A stretch of DNA of 64,000 bases from Chondrocystis sp. NIES-4102 (GTDB lineage Bacteria > Cyanobacteriota > Cyanobacteriia > Cyanobacteriales > Xenococcaceae), in contig AP018281.1 of assembly GCA_002368355.1 (NCBI GenBank), positions 248,001 to 312,000 of the forward strand, given 5' to 3'. Of the stretch, positions 27,414 to 36,072 are shown piece after piece. The position numbers and the translations under genes are program-made. Position 1 is the first letter of the stretch. Every line of letters begins with the position of its first letter. Below the pieces are notes generated by a model. That model made no database searches and was not told the DNA's origin. It saw only the letters and a program-made list of their open reading frames with translations.

Positions 27414-28470
27414 AGGGCATCTTTCTAATTTGAGTAGAAAGTTCGTAACCACTAGCATCGGGCATTGTAGCATTCATAATAATAAGATCTGGCTGATTTT
27501 CCAATAAAACTAATAAAGTTTTTGCAGCATCATTAACAGGAATAATTCGATATCCAGCAGGGTTGAGAATTTGAGCAATTTTTTGACAAATTTTAGGATT
27601 ATTATCGACACAGATTACTAAAGGTAATTCTAATTCTTGAATATATTCTCGTGTTTGAAAATTATATTTCTCCTGATCACTTTGATTTTTAGGTACAAAA
27701 TATAAGTTATTTAACTGTTGATCGGGAATTTGTTGTAGAGCGATCGCTTTATTTTTAATCTGTGGTGCTAAAGTACGAATTAATTTTAAAACATCTAATT
27801 TTGTAACTATTGCTAAATCTCTCAATGTTTTTTTACCATTGATCAACATGAATATCTGTTGATATTTCTCTGGTGTTATCTCTTTTTTGAGTTTATTAAT
27901 ATCTATAATTACTGGGGCTAAATTTGGGGAACAGTTATTAATATTTAAAGCTTTCCAATCACTAGCTTGTAATTCTAGACGATGAATAGTTTTTTTATAC
28001 TCAATTTGAATAATTGGTTGTTTAAATAAGGGGCTGTTTAAAATTGCACCCATATTATTATTTTGAGTTCCAAAAATTACTTTTACCGTAGTAATTTGGG
28101 TATCAGCCAATAGACAATCGAATAAAACCTCTTTAATTATTTCCTGTACTATTTCTTTTATTTCTACTATGGTGATTATTTGGCGTTTATATAAAACAGA
28201 TATTAATAAATATTCCCACAGTTCTGAAATTTCTTGTTCTCTCAATCTAATACTTTGACAATTAAGCTGAGGACATAATTGTTGGGTTATACGATACAAT
28301 CTCCTAAAGCGGTGAATGCTACTACTTGCCCAAATTAAATAACCCTTTTTAAAATAAAAACTCCAATTATGTTCTGGTGAGATGGCAACATATATTTTAC
28401 AAGTTTGTTGTAATTCAACAGCGTTATTCAATTCTGTTTTTAGTTGTTTAATCTGATTAAGAGCATTCAT
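27414..28470 (-). pseudogene. PatA-like regulator, 5' fragment (DUF4388 domain plus first half of receiver)
   Basis: About 352 native codons, then about 20 codons read into the element to a stop at 27349. It starts MNALNQIKQLKTELNNA and shows a PatA-type N-terminal domain (YVAISPEHNWSFYFKKGYLIWASSS). The receiver breaks off after GYELSTQIRKMP. Even before insertion the phospho-acceptor was Asn (LIIMNATMP, where the paralogue has LDINMP) and one acidic-pocket residue is Asn (VDNNP), so it was probably a phosphorylation-independent pseudo-receiver. The rejoined protein would have 415 residues. Confidence 0.9.
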
Positions 28471-28614
28471 TTTAAGATACAGATTAAGTGTATATATAAA
28501 AAAGCTTAATAAATACTTTTAGTTTATCAACTGACTAGAGTAACGTCACGCAGTATAATCACCAAACTTTATATAAACTATTTAAATATAAGCAAAACTT
28601 AAGTAAATATATAT

Positions 28615-30519
28615 TTAATTTCGCTCAATTTCTGTATCTCGACGCTCTAATCTTGCGGGCTGATTATTATCTTTTTTATCTACACGTTTCTGTAAATAAT
28701 AGTAAGCAAAAGAGCCAATAATCGTAGAAATAACTAGGAGTGCAATTAAAGGTTTTAACCACTTTGGCTTACTTTTAACTATGACAGTTTCTCCAATTAC
28801 TGGTTGCGGTATTTTAGTATCAGGAAGATCAGATATAGTAGAGGGCTTAGTAGTAATTTCAGTATCATCCTCAAGATAATAAGCAGACATCATTGATGAG
28901 TCTAAATTTAACTTAATATCTGACCATCTCACCAGAACATCAGATACACCAGCTTGAGGTTTTACTTGACAATATACCAAAGCAACGGTGACATTATCAT
29001 GACCATTTTTTTCATTCCCAACACTAATTAATTCTTTAACAGCACTAGCTAGATCCTGTTTTCCTTCTAATACTGGTAAAACCTTGTGTCGCCACTGTTG
29101 TTCGACGCGATCAAAATCACTTAGACCATCGGTACATAGCAAGAAAATACAATCATCCTCAATCATGTAGCGTTGTAAATTGGGATGTAAAGCGGTGGAA
29201 TCTCTCATCCCCAAAGCTTGAATCAAAGCCCCAGCAGATGGATATTGTAAAGAATCTCGATATACTGCATACCCCAAGCGTACTTCCCTAGAAGCCAAAT
29301 CATCATCTATAGTGACTTGGTGGCAACTATTGGCAGTTATCCAATAAATACGAGAATCACCAATATGAGCTAAATATACTTGATGAAGCGAAGCCAAAGC
29401 CATAACTAATGTAGTTCCCATGCGTCGTCTTTCTTGACGTTGTTCACTATCATTACGCTGACTAATAATATCGTTCGAGCCGTTGATATATTCAGTCAGT
29501 TTGCTGAAAATTTCTTCTGCATTACTATTTGGGTGTTCTATAGATAATCTAGAAATTTTACTTTGCAAATACTTGATGGTTTCCTGTGAAGCAATTTCAC
29601 CCCCATCATGACCACCAACTCCATCACAAACAATTGCTAAAGAGTTAGATAAAGCTACAACTGTGTCAGACCCATTAGCAATGGGATAGGCTGCATCTTC
29701 ATTGTTATTACGGTTAGGGCCTGCATCACTTAAGGCGTATATTTGATAAGAATGTTGTTTTAATTGGCTACATTTATTTAAGGCTTGATCTAAAACTGTA
29801 ATGATCTGACTAGCTTGACTAATTGAACCTTGTTGTAAATGGGTGGCTAAATGCTTCAGCAGATCCCTAATACTAGAATGGGCTTGCTTACTCCACTCCA
29901 ACCAAAGATTACCTAAATCTTTAAAACTAGGTTGTTGATCTTCGTCTGCTTGCAGTTGCAGTATTTGAACTACTTGCCCATTAATTCTTAGTAAATCAGG
30001 ATTGAGTAATGTTGAAACTACTGCTTTACTAGCTAAAGGTGTCCATAAATGGGCTATTTGCCAAAGCCAATTGAGTTGTTTAAAAGCGGTAGCACTAGAC
30101 CACAAATCTTGCAGCCGTGGGATTAATTGTTGAGGATAATCTAATTCACCTGTAATTCGACTAGGTACAGTGCCGTAATCTAATAGCCAAGCATCTGTTC
30201 CATCTAAAAGACCGTAAATTTGTGGGACATGAGGGTAACAAGAAAAAAGTTGTAAGTAGGGAACAATCTCTGGGGGAACTTCTTCTGGAGTGATGGGGGG
30301 TTGATGAGGTTTGGTATCTAAAAAAATTTGAGAGCCTAAAACTAAATATCGCTGATTAATTAATTGCTGCTGCTGTAGTGCGGAAACAACTTTCTTATTG
30401 CTCCAGAGATAATGTCTAACAATGGGCGTTTTACATTCACCACAAATAGAAGCGAATAGGGTGTTAGACGCTGCACACTTAGGATTCGAGCATTGTATTC
30501 TAGGCTCAGGATATGGCAT
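28615..30519 (-). CDS. PP2C-family protein phosphatase with N-terminal zinc ribbon and C-terminal membrane anchor
   Basis: A 634-residue protein. Residues 10-29 hold a CX4C...CX2C zinc-ribbon-like element (Cys10, 15, 26, 29). A region of unclear fold follows to about 255. The PP2C domain begins at about 258: SDAGPNRNNNEDA, VCDGVGGHDGGEIAS (metal Asp299), RRMGTTLVMAL, AHIGDSRIYW, LLCTDGLSDF and GHDNVTVALV. A single membrane helix (PLIALLVISTIIGSFAYYY, about 588-606) ends the protein, leaving a short charged tail. Serine/threonine phosphatases of this kind counter Hanks-type kinases; no kinase is adjacent. Confidence 0.92.
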   Translation of the reverse strand: MPYPEPRIQCSNPKCAASNTLFASICGECKTPIVRHYLWSNKKVVSALQQQQLINQRYLVLGSQIFLDTKPHQPPITPEEVPPEIVPYLQLFSCYPHVPQIYGLLDGTDAWLLDYGTVPSRITGELDYPQQLIPRLQDLWSSATAFKQLNWLWQIAHLWTPLASKAVVSTLLNPDLLRINGQVVQILQLQADEDQQPSFKDLGNLWLEWSKQAHSSIRDLLKHLATHLQQGSISQASQIITVLDQALNKCSQLKQHSYQIYALSDAGPNRNNNEDAAYPIANGSDTVVALSNSLAIVCDGVGGHDGGEIASQETIKYLQSKISRLSIEHPNSNAEEIFSKLTEYINGSNDIISQRNDSEQRQERRRMGTTLVMALASLHQVYLAHIGDSRIYWITANSCHQVTIDDDLASREVRLGYAVYRDSLQYPSAGALIQALGMRDSTALHPNLQRYMIEDDCIFLLCTDGLSDFDRVEQQWRHKVLPVLEGKQDLASAVKELISVGNEKNGHDNVTVALVYCQVKPQAGVSDVLVRWSDIKLNLDSSMMSAYYLEDDTEITTKPSTISDLPDTKIPQPVIGETVIVKSKPKWLKPLIALLVISTIIGSFAYYYLQKRVDKKDNNQPARLERRDTEIERN

Positions 30520-30825
30520 AGAGGTTTTAAGCTATTAATCGCACTCCGTTAAATTGGAGTTATAAGTTATATTTGACCAACGGTCACCAACTCCGTATAA
30601 CAGACAAGGGGAGTAATTTTTAACTGCCTATATACAGTAATTTAACTTTAAATTTAGGCAAGTGACCTTATTGGAGCTTGATATTTATCAATTAATTATT
30701 AAACCGATATTATAAACTCATTAAGTATTATCTGATGTCAATTTCCATAGCATTTAAAGTTTTCTCTACCAATATAAATGCTGTCATATTGGTGTAATCT
30801 TCAATTTTTTAGATGTTAATCAATT
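30520..30825. other. Spacer between PP2C phosphatase and acyltransferase genes
   Basis: About 305 bp. A CTCCGTTAAATTGGAG hairpin occurs at 30543-30558, directly upstream of the PP2C start, but no gene or known element is seen. Confidence 0.45.
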
Positions 30826-31569
30826 TTAATTTTCATAGAGTTTCTCTAAACTTTTTTGTAAAGCTAAAGTTAGCTTTTGAGATCCTTGGCGTAATGAATC
30901 GTTAAGATAGTCTGCCACTGTTAGAGGTGAACCAATATCTACTTTAACCTCTGTTCCCCAGGTAGGTATGGGGCGACTATAACGAATCCCTACAGGTAAT
31001 ATTTTAACTCTTCTGTTCAATTTGTCTGTTTCTGCTTGTAAAGCAATCAGAGCCACGCCTCGCTTAAGGGGGTGAATTTGATCATCATTATATATTCCAC
31101 CTTCTGGGAATATAACCAGCATTTCTTGATCTTGCTGTAATATTTCAATGCTATGGTTAACACTATTTAGTTGAGGACGTTCTGTATTAACTGGAAATCC
31201 TCCCATACGGCGAATGAACCAACCTTGTATACCTTTGACCTCGTTTGCAGAAACCATGAAGCGTAAATCTCTACCGCTTACTAATCTCCCTAAAGCATAG
31301 GGAATGATAAAAGCATCCCAACGCGATCTATGTGTAGGAGCAATAATTACAGGATCTTTGTCGGGAATATTCTCTTGTCCAGTAATTTTGATTTTACTAA
31401 AGAAAAGCGGTAAAACTAAATAACATCCTAGCGGATAAAGTATTCTGGCAAGCCAAGGCGAGACCCTAGAGTTTAACTTATCTGAGGGGTCTGAATTTAA
31501 ACTACCACCATTGGACTTTGATTTAAGCTGAGTCATTAATGAACTAAAATTTGCTCCCTGCGGCTCCAT
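30826..31569 (-). CDS. plsC: 1-acyl-sn-glycerol-3-phosphate acyltransferase (PlsC family)
   Basis: A 247-residue membrane-associated acyltransferase. The HX4D catalytic motif is His80-Asp85 (PTHRSRWDAF), and the substrate-phosphate motif FPEGG is at 154-158. A hydrophobic segment (LYPLGCYLVLPLFF, 44-57) precedes the active site, as in PlsC. It places the second acyl chain in phosphatidic acid synthesis, the source of all membrane lipids. The first 35 residues are polar and rich in Ser/Asn; a later start cannot be excluded. Other acyltransferases share the motifs, so the exact acceptor is inferred. Confidence 0.82.
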   Translation of the reverse strand: MEPQGANFSSLMTQLKSKSNGGSLNSDPSDKLNSRVSPWLARILYPLGCYLVLPLFFSKIKITGQENIPDKDPVIIAPTHRSRWDAFIIPYALGRLVSGRDLRFMVSANEVKGIQGWFIRRMGGFPVNTERPQLNSVNHSIEILQQDQEMLVIFPEGGIYNDDQIHPLKRGVALIALQAETDKLNRRVKILPVGIRYSRPIPTWGTEVKVDIGSPLTVADYLNDSLRQGSQKLTLALQKSLEKLYEN

Positions 31570-31674
31570 TCTATTTAATAAGTTAATTTTTCTTTAATTA
31601 AATGTCTGCTGAATACGGACAGTTACTCAGTTGTCATTATCTTTTACTAGCTATAAGTTATGACCTTACAAAGA

Positions 31675-31945
31675 AGGGAGAGGGGAAGGAGTTAGGAGTT
31701 TGGTAGTGGGCGCGGAAAGCGTCCCTGAGCGCACGCTTGCTTTGGTCGCCAAAGCGCGAACGTGACGATAGTAGGTAGTAGGTAGTGGAGGTTTGGGTAG
31801 GGGTTATGAGTCAGGCGTCTAAAGTAACAACTAACGAGTAATCCCACAAGGGGACAATGAGAGTAACGAGCCTGAAGTAACTAAAAGCTAAGAAGCTCAG
31901 AAGCTCAGAAGCTAACAGCTAAAAGCTATATGGAGTCAGGAGAAG
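31675..31945. repeat. STRR block containing one arm of a 66-bp dispersed repeat
   Basis: Contains GTAGGTAGTAG heptamers (31770-31786), ACTAACGAGT repeats and AAGCTCAG/AGAAGCT units (31880-31925). Bases 31710-31775 are, with one mismatch, the reverse complement of 46133-46198. This block fills the spacer between the acyltransferase and the ABC ATPase gene. Confidence 0.85.
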
Positions 31946-32059
31946 CTAATACGTAATATTGTCCTAAGATAAAGACGTATTGCTCTAAAAAATTAAACAA
32001 GGTTAAATTGGTCACGGTCTATAGTTTATACGAGTGTAACTAATTAGAGCTTAAAAGTT

Positions 32060-32824
32060 ATGGAACAAAATTGTTTATTAAAAGCGACAAAACTATCAAA
32101 AAGCTTTGGAGGGATTAAAGCGGTTGATAATGCTCAAATAGAAGTTAGTCGTGGTAGTATTACGGGTTTAATAGGCCCAAACGGCGCAGGTAAAACAACT
32201 CTGTTTAATTTGCTTTCTAATTTTATTAAACCTGATAGTGGTAATATTTTTTTTGATAATCAACCCATTGATCATTTAGCACCTCATCAAATTGCGACTC
32301 TGGGTTTTATTCGTACTTTTCAGGTGGCTAGGGTGTTATCACGCTTGTCGGTTTTAGAAAATATGTTGTTAGCAACTCCTCATCAGACAGGGGAAAATTT
32401 CTTTAAAGTTTGGTTTGAGCAGGGTAAATTGAGGGCGGAAGAAAGGGAAAACAAAGAGCGATCGCTTGCTATTTTGGAATCTGTCGGTTTAGTGGATAAG
32501 GCTTATGATTATGCTGGTGCTTTATCGGGAGGACAAAGAAAACTTTTGGAGATGGCGCGCACTTTGATGACTAATCCGAAATTGATTTTACTCGATGAAC
32601 CCGCAGCAGGGGTTAACCCCACTTTGATTAATCAAATTTGTGAACATATTGTTACCTGGAATCAACAGGGCATTTCTTTTTTGGTGATTGAACATAACAT
32701 GGACGTAATTATGAGTTTATGCGATCGCATTTGGGTAATGGCAGAAGGGACTAACCTCGCTGAGGGTACACCCCAAGAGATTCAAAATAATTCTGAGGTA
32801 TTAGAGGCTTATTTGGGTCAATAA
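32060..32824 (+). CDS. LivG/NatA-type ABC transporter ATP-binding protein
   Basis: A 254-residue ATPase with Walker A GPNGAGKTTLFN, the LivG-typical FIRTFQVARVLSRLSVLENMLLA (Q-loop region), the signature LSGGQRKLLEMART and Walker B LILLDEPAAGVNP with the H-loop in LVIEHNMDV. LivG/UrtD-type ATPases energise uptake of branched-chain or neutral amino acids, or urea; in Synechocystis NatA is this kind. No permease or binding protein is adjacent, which is common for the scattered nat genes of cyanobacteria. Exact substrate is not visible. Confidence 0.88.
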   Translation: MEQNCLLKATKLSKSFGGIKAVDNAQIEVSRGSITGLIGPNGAGKTTLFNLLSNFIKPDSGNIFFDNQPIDHLAPHQIATLGFIRTFQVARVLSRLSVLENMLLATPHQTGENFFKVWFEQGKLRAEERENKERSLAILESVGLVDKAYDYAGALSGGQRKLLEMARTLMTNPKLILLDEPAAGVNPTLINQICEHIVTWNQQGISFLVIEHNMDVIMSLCDRIWVMAEGTNLAEGTPQEIQNNSEVLEAYLGQ

Positions 32825-32871
32825 AACAAGGCAGAAGGCAGAAAGAAGCTATGAATTTGTATTTCTAAAAT

Positions 32872-33195
32872 TTACGCTAATTTATCGCAGATGAGACGAT
32901 TGAGGCTAACATTTTGCTCCGCAGCTTCAATTGCTAACCTGCGATGACGTTCTGGGGTAATGCGAATTTGAAATTTTCCACTATAGCTTTTTGATGAAAT
33001 TGGTACTGGTATCTTTTCTCCTTCAGCTTCCATATCGGCAACTACATCTTTAACTAAGTTAGTGATCCCCTCTATAGCTTTGAGGCGATTTTCATCCAAA
33101 TAAGAAAGGCTGGGAAATTCCGCGCACAAGCCAACAAACTCATTATCTTCTACTGACCAAATGACTCTATAAGCATAATGTTGGTGATTAACCAT
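32872..33195 (-). CDS. hicB: HicB-family antitoxin with RHH-type C-terminus
   Basis: A 107-residue antitoxin from ATG 33195. The N-terminal half is a degraded RNase H-like HicB domain (YRVIWSVEDNEFVGLCAEFPSLS), and the C-terminal half reads FQIRITPERHRRLAIEAAEQNVSLNRLICDKL, the ribbon-helix-helix pattern that binds its own promoter. It overlaps the toxin gene by 8 bp (ATG GTT AAT within ...AAT GGT TAA), so it is translationally coupled in hicA-hicB order. It neutralises the toxin by direct binding. Confidence 0.88.
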   Translation of the reverse strand: MVNHQHYAYRVIWSVEDNEFVGLCAEFPSLSYLDENRLKAIEGITNLVKDVVADMEAEGEKIPVPISSKSYSGKFQIRITPERHRRLAIEAAEQNVSLNRLICDKLA

Positions 33196-33442
33196 TTTCC
33201 TTTTTCTCCAATTTAGTAATTGCAACTAATACTTGTTTAACCTGATAAGGTTTTGCTTTTCCTTGCTTATTTTGTATGTTTACCCTTGGATCTCCTTGCC
33301 ATGGTGTTTTATAAATGCGGTGACTTGTTCCCTTCTGTCTAGGTTCACCAAAGTAATGGTCACAAACTTTAGCCAAATCATCAAACCTTACATCATTTGA
33401 ATTATTTTTGATTTTAGCCACAAGTTTTTTAATTTGTGCCAT
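33188..33442 (-). CDS. hicA: HicA-family toxin (mRNA interferase)
   Basis: An 84-residue protein with a double-stranded RNA-binding-like fold: VRFDDLAKVCDHYFGEPRQK followed by GTSHRIYKTPW with the catalytic His, and a PYQVKQVLVAI segment. This is the longer HicA subtype whose partner carries an RHH. It cleaves mRNA when free of HicB. It is the first gene of the minus-strand module and is divergent from a second Hic module, with about 130 bp between the start codons. Confidence 0.87.
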   Translation of the reverse strand: MAQIKKLVAKIKNNSNDVRFDDLAKVCDHYFGEPRQKGTSHRIYKTPWQGDPRVNIQNKQGKAKPYQVKQVLVAITKLEKKENG

Positions 33443-33573
33443 ACTTAACCATCGTTATAAAAAATAGTATTAATATTCATACTACTCTAACTTGCTTTTT
33501 AGCCTATGAAAATTCTGTGTTAGACACTCCAAATAAAAATTAAGATCAATATGTAAAAAGAGATTAATAAAAA
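33443..33573. promoter_or_regulatory. Shared control region of two divergent HicAB modules
   Basis: The 131-bp spacer lies between hicA (minus) and hicB (plus). It must carry both promoters. AT-rich with TATTAAT and ATTAAT-type hexamers; a specific operator palindrome was not found by eye. Confidence 0.5.
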
Positions 33574-33780
33574 ATGAGACAAGTAATTTTGTATAAAGAT
33601 GAAGATGGTTACTGGATTGTAGAATGTCCTAGTCTTAAAGGATGTGTAAGTCAAGGTAAAACTAAGGAGGAAGCGATCTCTAATATTAAAGAAGCGATCG
33701 CAGGCTATATTGCTGCTTTGGAAGAAGATAAAATACCAATCCCTGAAGAAAATTTTGAAACGTTTTTAGTAGTTGTGTGA
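33574..33780 (+). CDS. hicB: HicB-family antitoxin (short type)
   Basis: A 68-residue HicB domain alone: LYKDEDGYWIVECPSLKGCVSQGKTKEEAISNIKEAIAGYI, lacking any DNA-binding C-terminus. It overlaps the following toxin by four bases (GTGA, stop 33778-33780, start 33777), in hicB-hicA order, the opposite of the neighbouring module. Because it has no DNA-binding domain, autoregulation may depend on another factor or not occur. Confidence 0.9.
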   Translation: MRQVILYKDEDGYWIVECPSLKGCVSQGKTKEEAISNIKEAIAGYIAALEEDKIPIPEENFETFLVVV

Positions 33781-33998
33781 GTAAACTACCAAGTATTTCG
33801 GGACGAGATTGTGTTAAAGCTTTACAGAAAATAGGTTTCTATCAAAAACGACAAGAAGGTAGTCACATGATCATGCGACGCGATAATCCTTTTGCTCAAA
33901 TTGTTGTTCCAAATCATCAAGAAATAGCTAAAGGAACATTAAGAACTATTATTCGAGATGTTAATTTAAGCGTAGATGAATTTATTTCATTACTTTAA
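33777..33998 (+). CDS. hicA: HicA-family toxin
   Basis: A 73-residue HicA mRNA interferase with LPSISGRDCVKALQKIGFYQKRQEGSHMIMRRD, where the His in GSH is the catalytic residue, and VVPNHQEIAKGTLRTIIRDVNLSVDEF, the canonical C-terminus. It starts at a GTG overlapping the antitoxin stop, so it is translationally coupled. The protein looks intact. It is followed 15 bp later by a GNAT acetyltransferase gene. Confidence 0.93.
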   Translation: MSKLPSISGRDCVKALQKIGFYQKRQEGSHMIMRRDNPFAQIVVPNHQEIAKGTLRTIIRDVNLSVDEFISLL

Positions 33999-34013
33999 AT
34001 AGAGATCAAGTGA

Positions 34014-34343
34014 ATGAATTTTGAGAAGAAAGATTTAGATGCCAAGGGTATTCGCATTTCAGTTACAGAAAATGGTTTTGAAGTTGGACGAGCATATATT
34101 TACCTGATGCAGAATGATTTGCACGAGCAGCCATTTGGTTTAATGGAAGACGTGTATGTAAATGAATCATGTCGAGGTAAAGGCATAGGTTCAAAATTAG
34201 TAGAACAAGTAATTGAAATAGCAAAAGAATCAAATTGTTATAAACTCATTGCCACAAGCCGTATATCTAAACCTAAAGTTCACCAACTGTATCAAAGATT
34301 AGGATTTTCTCAACATGGAGTTGAGTTTCGGCTTGATCTATAA
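34014..34343 (+). CDS. GNAT family N-acetyltransferase
   Basis: A 109-residue compact GNAT protein with the acetyl-CoA-binding motif EDVYVNESCRGKGIGSKLVEQ (R/QXXGXG/A) and the following VHQLYQRLGFSQHG. It lies 15 bp after the HicA toxin gene and may be cotranscribed. Some GNAT proteins are toxins that acetylate aminoacyl-tRNA, but those are partnered with RHH antitoxins, not seen here; a generic acetyltransferase is as likely. Substrate unknown. Confidence 0.85.
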   Translation: MNFEKKDLDAKGIRISVTENGFEVGRAYIYLMQNDLHEQPFGLMEDVYVNESCRGKGIGSKLVEQVIEIAKESNCYKLIATSRISKPKVHQLYQRLGFSQHGVEFRLDL

Positions 34344-34365
34344 GATGTCAGGTAATCAGTAATTA

Positions 34366-35814
34366 GTGAATATAAATCGTCTTAGTTTATTTGAGCAATT
34401 TAGTCATCATCGTCAGTCGCTAAGGTTTTTGATTCGGTTAGTGACAATTAGTAGTGCTATTTTATTTTTCTTTAGTAGTTTACAACTGGCTTTATTTCGT
34501 GCTGGCAATGATTTGGCTTTTTTTGATCAATTTTTGTATTTGTTGAGTCGAGGACAAACTCCCATCTCAACTCTTTTAGAAGGAGTTCATTTAATTGGCG
34601 ATCATGGTGCGATCATTCTTTATCCTCTATCTTGGCTATATATTATTTACCCCAGTGTTTATTGGCTATTATTAGTTCAAGCGATCGCTCTTTCTTGTGG
34701 AGCAATTCCTGTTTATGCTCTTAGTCGCTCCTGTGGTTTGAAGGTAAGCTATTGTAGAGCGGTAGCTATCTGTTATGTTCTCTATCCTGCTTTATTTAAT
34801 ATTAATTTTTATACGGAATTTCGACCCGAAACTATTGCTGTACCTGCTTTAATTTGGGCTGTATTAGCAATTAAAAAGAGAAAAATTGCTCAAGGCGCGA
34901 TCGCACTTGTTATAGTCCTTAGTTGTAAGGAGACGATGAGTTTTACTGTTATCGGTTTGGGATTTTGGTTACTCTTAAAAAGACGCTTTATTTATGCTTT
35001 TGCTTGTATCATCACGGGGCTTAGTTGGTTTTTGTTTGCAGCTATTTATTTGATCCCAACTTTTCGGGGTGGGCAACAGATGGCTGGCACTTGGCACTAT
35101 GAATCTTTGGGTAATTCCCTACCAGCTATTGCTTTAAAGATAGTTTCTGAACCTCAAATTTTCTTGATTCGATCTTTAGCTGGCGATCGCTTGTTTTACT
35201 ATTTGCTTTTGGTTTTACCAATTATTTTTGGTTTGCACTGGCGAAAAATTGCTGCTATTATTCCTGCTTTACCTATGCTGGGGTTAAATATTTTGGCTGA
35301 TTTTCCCCGACAGCGAGATTTAATTCATCAGTACTCTTTACCCATCATTCCTTTTTTGTTTGTCTGGTTAATTGCCTCTTTGGTTTATCTGCAACAACAT
35401 CAACTTCGCAGTTGGCTTACTCCTCGCAGGCTGATTATTTGGTCAATTATTGCTTTTATGGCACTGGGTAAATACGGTTATTTTTGGACTCGTTACGCCC
35501 CTTTATACAGTAATATCCCCTCGGTTAATGGTGCTATTAATTTGATTTCCCCTAATGAGAGAGTGCTTACTTCTGGCTATGTTGCCCCCCATTTAAGTCA
35601 TCGTCCCCAAATTATGCTTTTAAGACCTAGTGATAATTTAGCATTAGTGCAAGACAATCAACTTGATACTGTATTAATTGCCTTTAAACACTTAGGTACT
35701 AGCATTAGCCCTCAAACAGCTACACAATTTATGGATGAATTGAAAACAGTAGCTAATTTTAAGTTGGTTTATCATCAACAAGATGTTTTTCTTTTAAAAT
35801 TGCAGGATAATTAG
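34366..35814 (+). CDS. DUF2079 membrane protein, copy 1
   Basis: A 482-residue integral membrane protein with about ten hydrophobic segments. The N-terminal AFFDQFLYLLSRG and LIGDHGAIILYPLSWLYIIYP segments and the FNINFYTEFRPETIAVPALIWAVL motif with HF/FRPE are hallmarks of DUF2079, a family with a GT-C-like glycosyltransferase topology. Its role is unknown; a lipid-linked sugar transferase is an inference. A GTG at 34366 is the start. It forms a tandem pair with the gene at 36073 in the same strand and order. Confidence 0.87.
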   Translation: MNINRLSLFEQFSHHRQSLRFLIRLVTISSAILFFFSSLQLALFRAGNDLAFFDQFLYLLSRGQTPISTLLEGVHLIGDHGAIILYPLSWLYIIYPSVYWLLLVQAIALSCGAIPVYALSRSCGLKVSYCRAVAICYVLYPALFNINFYTEFRPETIAVPALIWAVLAIKKRKIAQGAIALVIVLSCKETMSFTVIGLGFWLLLKRRFIYAFACIITGLSWFLFAAIYLIPTFRGGQQMAGTWHYESLGNSLPAIALKIVSEPQIFLIRSLAGDRLFYYLLLVLPIIFGLHWRKIAAIIPALPMLGLNILADFPRQRDLIHQYSLPIIPFLFVWLIASLVYLQQHQLRSWLTPRRLIIWSIIAFMALGKYGYFWTRYAPLYSNIPSVNGAINLISPNERVLTSGYVAPHLSHRPQIMLLRPSDNLALVQDNQLDTVLIAFKHLGTSISPQTATQFMDELKTVANFKLVYHQQDVFLLKLQDN

Positions 35815-35825
35815 CTTGAATTTAT

Positions 35826-36040
35826 CACAAGGGAGGCTTTTAGCTGTTAGCCATTAGCTTTTAGCAATACGCTCCTCCTACTAACTCCTAACTCCTACCT
35901 ACTACCTACTAACTCCTAACTCCTACCTACTACCTACTAACTCCTAACTCCTACCTACTACCTACTACCTACTAACTCCTAACTCCTACCTACTACCTCC
36001 TACCTACTACCTAACTCCTGACTCCTAAAAACCCCTATAT
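35826..36040. repeat. STRR tandem heptamer block between the two DUF2079 genes
   Basis: About 200 bp made of CCTACTA and ACTCCTA heptamers repeated in register (for example from 35881 to 36018), in near-uninterrupted blocks such as CTACCTACTACCTACTAACT. It is preceded by TTTTAGCTGTTAGC-type units. The longest STRR block in the window. Confidence 0.92.
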
Positions 36041-36072
36041 TTATAGCCAACATTTAACTACTTGATCTAACT

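Noticed and set aside
34014-34343. GNAT protein as a toxin of a TacT-like pair
   Set aside because: No RHH antitoxin next to it in the same operon; the short HicB has no such domain. Kept as generic GNAT.
35826-36040. Heptamer repeats that look like a repeat array at first sight
   Set aside because: Units are 7 bp and contiguous with no unique spacers, so not a CRISPR; no cas genes in the window.
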